DNA of 64,000 bases, taken from Hydrogenophaga sp. (lineage in GTDB: Bacteria; Pseudomonadota; Gammaproteobacteria; Burkholderiales; Burkholderiaceae_C). The stretch's first letter is position 1. The number at the start of each line of letters is the position of its first letter. The position numbers and the translations under genes were made by a program. Under the pieces are notes generated by a model. The model was not told the origin of the DNA. It saw only the letters and a list, made by a program, of their open reading frames with translations, and searched no databases. The DNA lies in contig JAABQG010000002.1 in the NCBI GenBank assembly GCA_011391595.1, positions 1 to 64,000 on the forward strand. Direction: 5' to 3'. Shown piece by piece: positions 58,421 to 64,000 of this stretch.

Positions 58421-59317
58421 TCAGCGAGGCCGCAGGCAGGACGACATCGCGTCGGCCAGGATGGCCAGGCGCGCGGCCCCCTTGCGTTCACGGCCTTTCA
58501 CCGTTCGTCCGCGCAGGGGCGCGGTCAGCCAGGCCAACCCGGCGACCCAGGGCAGGGCGCGCACCAGGGTCTGGCGCACGCGCGGGTCAGGGTTCTCCGC
58601 CAGGCAGGTGTCCAGCAGTTGCGGCAGGAGCTGGCGGGACTCGGCCTCGTTGAACGGGGCGACCAGTGAAACCGAGTTGAGGAAAAGGACGATGTCCAGC
58701 GCCTGGGCGACCGGCAAGGGCACGAGGTCGCCAAAGGTTTCCTCGAAGTCGATGCGCCAGGTGTGGCCGCCCTTGCGGGTCAGGTTCTTGATCTGGGCCG
58801 CGCCATGCCACTGGCCGGCCCGGTGAAACAGGCCGAGTTCGCGGGCCTCTGCCTGAAGCTCGCGGCGGCAGGTGTCGAGCGGCCAGCGCCCGATCTGGTC
58901 GCCGAGCGTGGCGCCGCAGTGCGCCATCACCAGGTAGCCGGGCCCGCAATGGATCAGCTTGGGCACACGCACGCCGGCATGGGCCAGCGCGGTCAGCCGC
59001 TGCGCTTCGAAGTCGACACTGGACGCCGCCTCGGACAGCCGCAGCGTCGCCATCGGCAAAGCCTGTCCGGTGATCGACTTCACCAGCCATCGCACGAAAA
59101 ATGACTGCAGGCGCGAACGGGGGCGAACGGCCACGCGCTTGAGCACAAGCGGCTGCCCCGCGTGCTCGATGATCACGACGCGGTCCGTGCTGGCGGCCAG
59201 CGCGGCTTGCACGGCTTCGGCGAGCGGGTGGTCGGTGGGGGCGGGGTGATCGGGGTGGTGGGTCAAGGAAATGGGTCGCAAGGATGGCGGTCGAGCCCCC
59301 GGTGCCGGGCGGGTCAT
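58421..59317 (-). CDS. BUD32/WaaP-like protein kinase-fold protein
   Basis: A 298-residue protein with a kinase-like core. VVIIEHAGQPLVLKRVAVRPRSRL carries the likely ATP-binding Lys. The putative catalytic loop is LGLFHRAGQWHGAAQIKNLT (H-x-A-G-x-x-H-G-A-x-Q-x-K-N), and IDFEETFGDLVPL carries the D-F-E/D-type metal site. It resembles BUD32-like or LPS heptose/Kdo kinases (WaaP), where the HG...N and DFE/DF motifs are used. Linkage to two glycosyltransferase genes downstream is compatible with envelope polysaccharide phosphorylation. The N-terminal 30 residues are Pro/His-rich and may not be translated if a later start is used. Confidence 0.75.
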   Translation of the reverse strand: MTRPAPGARPPSLRPISLTHHPDHPAPTDHPLAEAVQAALAASTDRVVIIEHAGQPLVLKRVAVRPRSRLQSFFVRWLVKSITGQALPMATLRLSEAASSVDFEAQRLTALAHAGVRVPKLIHCGPGYLVMAHCGATLGDQIGRWPLDTCRRELQAEARELGLFHRAGQWHGAAQIKNLTRKGGHTWRIDFEETFGDLVPLPVAQALDIVLFLNSVSLVAPFNEAESRQLLPQLLDTCLAENPDPRVRQTLVRALPWVAGLAWLTAPLRGRTVKGRERKGAARLAILADAMSSCLRPR

Positions 59318-59463
59318 CGATTATCCACGGCCCCGCGGGCGCGTCGGGGCGGCCCTGACCTCCATCGTTTACCATCAGATGGGCCGCGCCGGGCATTCCA
59401 CAGGCCGGTACCGCCCCCGCCACGCCGACGCATCACGCCTCCCGTCTTCCGCCGATCCGAACC

Positions 59464-60990
59464 ATGCCCCCTGTGGAAAGCCGCTGGCAATCACTCCCCG
59501 ACCGGGCCCATTCGATCGCCCTCCTGATTGCCGGCTTCACCGTGCTGCGCCTGCTGCTGGCCGCCACCGCGCCTTTGCTGCCGCAGGAGGCCTACTACTG
59601 GAGCTGGAGCCGGCACCTGGACTGGTCGTATTTCGACCACCCGCCGCTGGCCACCTACAGCATGGCGCTGACCACGGCGCTTTTTGGCCAGACGGCCTTC
59701 GGCATCAAGTCCGCCGCGGTGCTGTGGTCGCTGGGATGGAACCTGCTCTGGGTGCGTCTGATCCTGGACATGTATGGCGACCGCCGGCTCGCGTTCTGGA
59801 GCGTCGCCGCGCTGAACCTCACCTTCGTGTACGAGGCCTTCGGGCTGGCGCCGACGCCCGACAGCCCGCTGATCTTCGCCTGGACCGGCGCCATCTGGGC
59901 GGTCTGGCGCCTGAGCCAGAGCGGCGACGGACGCTGGTGGTTCGCCGCCGGCGGCTTCATCGGTCTCGCCATGCTGGGCAAGTATTCCGGCGTGCTGCTG
60001 GGGCCGGTGGTGCTGCTGTACCTGCTGACGTCGCCGCGCCAGCGCCACTGGTTCCACAAGCCGCAGCCCTACCTGGCGGTTGGCGTGGCGGTCGCAGTGT
60101 TCGCGCCGGTCCTGATCTGGAATGCCCAGCACGAATGGGTGTCCCTGGCCTTCCAGAGCAGCCGGCGGGTCGGCGAGATGGGCGGCTTCAAGCCGCGCTA
60201 CTTCCTGATGCTGGTCGCCACCCAGTTCCTGTTGCTCACGCCTTACCTGTTCGTGGTCGCCATGGGCGCGCTGCTGCGCGGCGCGCGCGGCGGACTCGGC
60301 GCGGCAGTGGACGACCGCACCCGGCTGCTGCTGCTGAGCGGCGCGGTGCCGATCCTGGTGTTCACCTTCGTCAGCTTTCGCTCGATTGCCAAGATCAACT
60401 GGCTGGCGCCGGCCTACTGGTCGCTGATGATCCTGGGTGTGCAGGTCCTGCTGGCGCGAGAGGGTGGCCTGCGCCGCCTGCTGCGCGGCCTGGCGTCCTC
60501 GGCGGCCCTGCTGCTGGCGGCGGGCCTGGTGTTCTGGATACCGAACCTGCCGGTGCCTGGCGACCTGAACAGCTGGAGTGGCTGGGCCGAGGCGTCAGCG
60601 CGGGTCGCGAAGGCCGAAGCCGCGGTGCGCGCCGAGGGCAAGGAGACCTTTGTCTTTTCCCCGAATTACAAGATCAGCTCGCTGATCCGCTTCTACCTGC
60701 CCGGCCAGCCTCACACCTATGCCCACGACATCTACGGTGACAAGGCGCTGCAGTTCGACTACTTCCCGCTCGATCGCGACCTGCGCGGCGCCACCGGTAT
60801 CCTGGTGGTGTCGGACCAGGACGCGGGCGACCTGGACCTGGCCCGGCTCAAGCCTTGGTTCGATTCGGTGGAGCGCATCGACACGGTGGAGGCGCGCGCC
60901 TTCGGCAAGGTCACCCGGCGTGTGGACATCTACCGCGCCACCAGCTACCGGGGCCATCCGCGGTGGCCGGCATCGCGCACGATGCCGTGA
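59464..60990 (+). CDS. GT39/ArnT-like dolichyl-type glycosyltransferase
   Basis: A 508-residue integral membrane glycosyltransferase of the PMT_2/GT39 family. It has about 11-13 helices in the first 380 residues, beginning LLIAGFTVLRLLLAATAPLLPQEAYYWSWSRHLDWSYFDHPPL. The first periplasmic loop carries the acidic/aromatic motif (EAYYWSW...YFDHPPL) in which the Glu/Asp is used for catalysis. The C-terminal domain is periplasmic. Family members use polyprenyl-phosphate sugars to modify proteins or lipid A. The next gene provides a polyprenol-phosphate sugar transferase. Confidence 0.9.
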   Translation: MPPVESRWQSLPDRAHSIALLIAGFTVLRLLLAATAPLLPQEAYYWSWSRHLDWSYFDHPPLATYSMALTTALFGQTAFGIKSAAVLWSLGWNLLWVRLILDMYGDRRLAFWSVAALNLTFVYEAFGLAPTPDSPLIFAWTGAIWAVWRLSQSGDGRWWFAAGGFIGLAMLGKYSGVLLGPVVLLYLLTSPRQRHWFHKPQPYLAVGVAVAVFAPVLIWNAQHEWVSLAFQSSRRVGEMGGFKPRYFLMLVATQFLLLTPYLFVVAMGALLRGARGGLGAAVDDRTRLLLLSGAVPILVFTFVSFRSIAKINWLAPAYWSLMILGVQVLLAREGGLRRLLRGLASSAALLLAAGLVFWIPNLPVPGDLNSWSGWAEASARVAKAEAAVRAEGKETFVFSPNYKISSLIRFYLPGQPHTYAHDIYGDKALQFDYFPLDRDLRGATGILVVSDQDAGDLDLARLKPWFDSVERIDTVEARAFGKVTRRVDIYRATSYRGHPRWPASRTMP

Positions 60991-61076
60991 GCGGGACACT
61001 TGCGGTGAAAATACATACTTTGGGCCCTTGCCCGGAATGAAACAATCGCAGGGCTGCCCTGCAAAAAAGGTAGGAC

Positions 61077-62174
61077 ATGCCACAGCTTTCCGTCATCGTG
61101 CCGACGTTCAACGAGATCGGCAACGTCGTCGAACTGCGGGACCGGGTCGCCAAGGCCCTCGACGGGATCGACTGGGAGATGATCTACGTCGATGACAACT
61201 CGCCCGACGGCACGGCGCAGGCGGTGCGTGACATGGCCCAGCAGGACCGGCGCGTGCGCTGCATCCAGCGCATCGGCCGGCGGGGGCTGTCCACCGCCTG
61301 CATCGAGGGCATGCTGGCCTCGTCGGCGCCCGTGGTGGCGGTGATCGACGCCGACCTGCAGCACGACGAGCGCCTGCTGCCAAAGATGCTCGAACTGATC
61401 CAGGGCGGCGAACTTGATGTCGTCGTCGGCAGCCGCTATGTGGAGAGCGGTGGCATCGGCACCTGGGACGAATCGCGCGCCGCGTTCAGCCGCTGGGCCA
61501 CCCGGCTCAGCCGGGTGGTGCTCAAGGCCGACCTCCAGGACCCGATGAGCGGCTTCTTCATGATCCGCCGCGACGCGGCCGTGGACTGCATCAAGGCCGG
61601 CGTCTCGGGGGTCGGCTTCAAGATCCTGCTGGACCTGTTCGCCACCTCGCCAACCCCGCTGCGCTACCGCGAACTGCCCTACGAGTTCCGCAACCGTGTC
61701 GCGGGCGAAAGCAAGCTCGACACGAACGTGGCCTGGGAATACTTCATCATGCTGCTGGACAAATTCATGGGCGGCGTGGTGCCGATCCGCTTCATCGCGT
61801 TCTCGCTGGTGGGCGGGTTCGGCCTGATCGTGCACCTGATCGTCCTGTGGGCGATGTTCAAGGGCGCGGGCACCACGTTCCTGTGGGCGCAGACGGGCGC
61901 GACGATGGTGGCCATGACCAGCAATTACGTGATGAACAACGTGCTGACCTACCGTGACATGCGCTTGCATGGCTGGAGCTTCGTGCGCGGCTGGTTTTCA
62001 TTCGTGCTGGCCTGCAGCGTGGGCGCGCTGGCCAATGTCGGCATTGCCGACTACCTGTTTCACAAGGAAGGCAGCTTCTGGGTGTCGTCGGCCATTGCGG
62101 GGGTGCTGGTTGGCGCGGTCTGGAACTATGCCGTGACGGCGGTCTACACCTGGAAGAAGCCCAAGGCGGGCTGA
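61077..62174 (+). CDS. GT2-GtrA fusion, polyprenol-phosphate glycosyltransferase/flippase
   Basis: A 365-residue protein with two domains. Residues 1-~235 are a GT2 domain (SVIVPTFNEIGNVVELRDRV, YVDDNSPDGTAQ, VIDADLQHDERLLPKML with the DAD metal motif, and GSRYVESGGIG) of dolichol-phosphate mannosyltransferase type. Residues ~240-365 form a four-helix GtrA domain (RFIAFSLVGGFGLIVHLIVLWAMF to ALANVGIADYLF). The GT2 part makes polyprenyl-phosphate sugar, and GtrA is thought to flip it, so the pair with the upstream GT39 enzyme forms a complete sugar transfer route. Confidence 0.92.
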   Translation: MPQLSVIVPTFNEIGNVVELRDRVAKALDGIDWEMIYVDDNSPDGTAQAVRDMAQQDRRVRCIQRIGRRGLSTACIEGMLASSAPVVAVIDADLQHDERLLPKMLELIQGGELDVVVGSRYVESGGIGTWDESRAAFSRWATRLSRVVLKADLQDPMSGFFMIRRDAAVDCIKAGVSGVGFKILLDLFATSPTPLRYRELPYEFRNRVAGESKLDTNVAWEYFIMLLDKFMGGVVPIRFIAFSLVGGFGLIVHLIVLWAMFKGAGTTFLWAQTGATMVAMTSNYVMNNVLTYRDMRLHGWSFVRGWFSFVLACSVGALANVGIADYLFHKEGSFWVSSAIAGVLVGAVWNYAVTAVYTWKKPKAG

Positions 62175-62180
62175 GCTGAA

Positions 62181-62633
62181 TTATTGCCAGCCTGGCAGCT
62201 TGCGCAGCACGAAGCTGCGCTCCTTCCTGTCGGCAGTGGCCGTCCAAACGCCGCTGATTTCCTTGCCGCAGGCGTCGGCGACGACGGCACCCGCCCAGGT
62301 GGCGGAGATGGACCGCCCGTCGGTGGATTCCTCCAGCGTGAACTCGCCTTTGTCCACGTCGCCCGCCACCTGTGCTTCGATCGTGCCCCGGCGGATGCTG
62401 CCGCGCAGACTGTCCGGGTGATCGGGGTTGCGCCCCAGCGTCAACGTGCCGGGTGCGTCCACCCCCTCCCAGCGCGCCTGCCAGGCGCCATACAGGTGCA
62501 GCGCGGTGACTTCCGTGGCCCGAGGGCAGGCAGCAGGACTGTTTTGAGGACTATTTTGGGCATTGGCCAGCGTCAAATGGACGCTGGTAGCTATCAATAG
62601 AGTAGCCAAAAGGAGCGTTTTGAAAGGTTTCAT
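62181..62633 (-). CDS. small secreted protein whose signal peptide includes a repeat
   Basis: A 150-residue exported protein. The signal peptide (residues 1-26, MKPFKTLLLATLLIATSVHL...NAQ) is partly encoded by a repeat copy: residues 13-29 (LIATSVHLTLANAQNSP) fall within it. The mature domain has two or three cysteines and a beta-rich pattern (LHLYGAWQARWEGVDAPGTLTLGRNPD, GEFTLEESTDGRSISATWAGAVVADACGKEISGVW). It resembles no family I can name. It lies 8 bp before the Rep-type helicase gene ends on the same strand, so it may be transcribed with it. Confidence 0.8.
   Translation of the reverse strand: MKPFKTLLLATLLIATSVHLTLANAQNSPQNSPAACPRATEVTALHLYGAWQARWEGVDAPGTLTLGRNPDHPDSLRGSIRRGTIEAQVAGDVDKGEFTLEESTDGRSISATWAGAVVADACGKEISGVWTATADRKERSFVLRKLPGWQ
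62545..62603 (+). repeat. interspersed repeat, copy 11 (encodes a signal peptide; near-perfect hairpin)
   Basis: TTTTGAGGACTATTTTGGGC, ATTGGCCAGCGTCAAATGGA, CGCTGGTAGCTATCAATAGA. The core CCAGCGTC-AAATG-GACGCTGG is a perfect 8-bp stem with a 5-nt loop and is probably closest to the ancestral element. The opposite strand codes for part of the signal peptide of the 62181-62633 protein. Confidence 0.9.
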
Positions 62634-62641
62634 GCGCGCTT

Positions 62642-64000
62642 TCAGGCGGTTGGGGCCAAGGGGGCGGCGGCGTCTGCCGTGGCCTGGGCCTTTTTTGCAA
62701 ACTCGGCGCGCAGGGCCCGCAGCTTCTCGCGCGGGTCTTCACGCGTGGTGGCCTGGTCCAGCGCCATCTCGGCAATGAAGCGGCTGGGCAGCGCGGCCAC
62801 CGTTTCGCGGCCCTTCTTGCGGCGCTTGGTCCAGCTCACGGCCAGGGTGCGCTGCGCGCGGGTGATGCCCACGTACATCAGGCGGCGCTCCTCCTGCAGG
62901 CGCTGCACGATGCCCTCGCTCATCGGCCCGCCGGCCTTGCCCGAGGCGTCCTCGTCCTCGCCGAGCTTGAACGGCAGCAGGCCCTCGTTCACGCCGACCA
63001 GCATCACGTGCGGCCACTCCAGCCCTTTGGACGCGTGCAGCGTGGACAGCGTCAGCACGTCGGGGTCCTGCTCGCGTTCGTTCAGGGTGGACAGCAGCGA
63101 GATGGTCTGGGCCACTTCCAGCAGGCTCTTCTTTTCGCTGGAAGTCGTGACGCCAGCCGCGTCGTCGATTTCCCCTCCGCAGCGTCCGCCCATCCACTCG
63201 CAGAACTCGATCACGTTGGTCCAGCGCGCAGCAGCCACCTTCTCGTTCTCTTCACCCTCGTAGAGGTGTTTTTCGTAGCCGATGTCTTTCAGCCAGTCGG
63301 TCAGGAAGGCGCGCGCCGCCTCCGCGCCGTGGGTATGGCGGGCGCGGTACTCCTGGTCGTTCACGAAGCGGCCGAACTCGTGCAGGCTGCCCGTGGCGCG
63401 CGCCGGCAAGGCAGCGGGCAGGCTGTGTGAGAACAGCGCGGCGAACAGGCTCAGCCTGTACTTGCCGGCGAACTCGCCCAGGCTTTGCAGCGTCTGGTGG
63501 CCGATGCCGCGCTTCGGGCTGGTGATGGCGCGCAGGAAGGCCGGGTCGTCCGAGTTGTTGACCCACAGGCGAAACCAGGCGCACAGGTCCTTGATCTCGG
63601 CGCGGTCGAAGAAGCTCTGGCCGCCCGACACCTTGTACGGAATCTGCGCGCGGCGCAGCGCCTTCTCGAAGGGCTTGGCCATGTGGTTGGCGCGGTACAG
63701 CACGGCAAAGTTGCGCCATGGCACCGCTGCCCCCACGCTGGCCACTTCGTGTGCTGCGCTGCCCCCCGAGGGGGCCGTGCCTTGCTTGGGGCGGCCCGGC
63801 GCTGCGGCAGCCGTGCCACCCGCAGCGCGGAGCGACAGGATGCGGGCCACGGTGCGCTCGGCCTCGTGCTCCTCGTTGTCGGCGTCCACCACACGCACCG
63901 GCTCGCCTTCGCCCAGCTCGCTGAACAGCGTCTTGGGGTAGAGCTTGGGATTCGGGCCGATCACGTTGTTGGCCGCGCGCAGGATGGCGCTGGTGGAGCG
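62642..64000 (-). CDS. rep: Rep/UvrD-family helicase, 5'-partial
   Basis: The C-terminal ~452 residues of a superfamily 1A helicase; the N-terminus with Walker A lies outside the window. Motif IV (RSTSAILRAANNVIGPNPK) begins at the edge, then motif V (LSTLHASKGLEWPHVMLVGVNEGLLP) and motif VI (EERRLMYVGITRAQRTLAVSW) are intact. The gene order does not distinguish Rep from UvrD, but the LYPKTLFSELGEGEPV and VLYRANHMAKPFEKALR segments favour Rep. A GC-rich insert of ~30 residues (AAGGTAAAAPGRPKQGTAPS...) interrupts the normal text between ARILSL and WRNFAVLYRAN. It is encoded by 63725-63835, which resembles a repeat. Confidence 0.92.
   Translation of the reverse strand, partial: RSTSAILRAANNVIGPNPKLYPKTLFSELGEGEPVRVVDADNEEHEAERTVARILSLRAAGGTAAAAPGRPKQGTAPSGGSAAHEVASVGAAVPWRNFAVLYRANHMAKPFEKALRRAQIPYKVSGGQSFFDRAEIKDLCAWFRLWVNNSDDPAFLRAITSPKRGIGHQTLQSLGEFAGKYRLSLFAALFSHSLPAALPARATGSLHEFGRFVNDQEYRARHTHGAEAARAFLTDWLKDIGYEKHLYEGEENEKVAAARWTNVIEFCEWMGGRCGGEIDDAAGVTTSSEKKSLLEVAQTISLLSTLNEREQDPDVLTLSTLHASKGLEWPHVMLVGVNEGLLPFKLGEDEDASGKAGGPMSEGIVQRLQEERRLMYVGITRAQRTLAVSWTKRRKKGRETVAALPSRFIAEMALDQATTREDPREKLRALRAEFAKKAQATADAAAPLAPTA
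63725..63835. repeat. second type of GC-rich repeat inserted in frame in the helicase gene
   Basis: The segment includes CACGCTGGCCACTTCGTGTG, CTGCGCTGCCCCCCGAGGGG and GCCTTGCTTGGGGCGGCCCG, a compact GC-rich string with the palindrome CCCCCCGAGGGGG. I recall such strings as interspersed repeats in Comamonadaceae. It is translated in the helicase as a low-complexity Ala/Gly/Pro insert. Only one copy is seen here, so repeat status rests on memory. Confidence 0.6.

Overview
This is a GC-rich (roughly 65%), densely coding chromosomal window from a betaproteobacterium. It is most likely Burkholderiales, family Comamonadaceae (Rhodoferax/Polaromonas/Variovorax-like). The reasons are the gene content (Bug/TctC binding proteins, DUF1840, DUF3717 and TfpX/TfpZ-type proteins), the aerobic CoA-dependent aromatic catabolism genes, the lipA/lipB/ybeD and atpIBEFHAGDC gene orders, and an interspersed palindromic repeat of a type I associate with that family. 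I see no rRNA, tRNA, CRISPR array, prophage, transposase or recognisable defence island. Most of the window is core genome with catabolic and lipid accessory operons.

Layout. 1-5 kb: a conserved hypothetical, then a minus-strand lipoate/aminotransferase group (D-amino-acid aminotransferase, YbeD, a DUF6933-like protein, LipB, LipA) and a CopD-like membrane protein. 5.2-12.5 kb: the complete F1Fo ATP synthase operon, with a clear promoter and terminator. 12.5-19.2 kb: moaC, a TfpX/TfpZ-like membrane protein, a BepA-like M48 protease, a small holin-like membrane protein, a DUF3717-DUF1289 protein, YaeQ, PurB and a glutathione transferase. 19.2-26.4 kb: a minus-strand, translationally coupled lipid-modification operon (flavin amine oxidase, DUF1365, Cfa-type methyltransferase, chalcone-isomerase-like protein, MFS permease, DUF3833 lipoprotein, SDR, SnoaL-like). 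It resembles the singlet-oxygen/furan-fatty-acid gene sets of other proteobacteria. 26.9-33.9 kb: a minus-strand operon for aerobic 2-aminobenzoate (anthranilate) or related aryl-CoA degradation (AbmA-type monooxygenase/reductase, MarR, enoyl-CoA hydratase, acyl-CoA dehydrogenase, aryl-CoA ligase, RidA), with a palindromic operator in its promoter. 34-45.9 kb: DUF1840, two orphan Bug binding proteins, then a Liv-type ABC importer with an acyl-CoA ligase at each end and a divergent Crp/Fnr-family regulator with an obvious operator. 46-54.7 kb: a Ca2+/cation antiporter, a crp remnant, an RluB/RluF-type pseudouridine synthase, a lipase-like hydrolase, an iron-type binding protein, htpG with a heat-shock promoter, and an outer-membrane phospholipase A. 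55-64 kb: a RavA/ViaA-like AAA/VWA pair, a kinase-like protein, a GT39 and a GT2-GtrA glycosyltransferase, a small secreted protein, and the 3' part of a Rep/UvrD helicase running off the end.

The most notable signal is a roughly 50-bp interspersed repeat (core CCAGCGTCAAATGG...AGCTAT) present at least eleven times. Besides intergenic copies, it lies inside coding sequences, always in the same open frame. It adds a YDHST-type insert to two unrelated enzymes (aminotransferase, acyl-CoA dehydrogenase) and supplies most of the signal peptide of two unrelated exported proteins. A second type of GC-rich repeat appears to be inserted in frame in the Rep helicase. These are sequence observations; the functional statements about operons are inferences from family knowledge.
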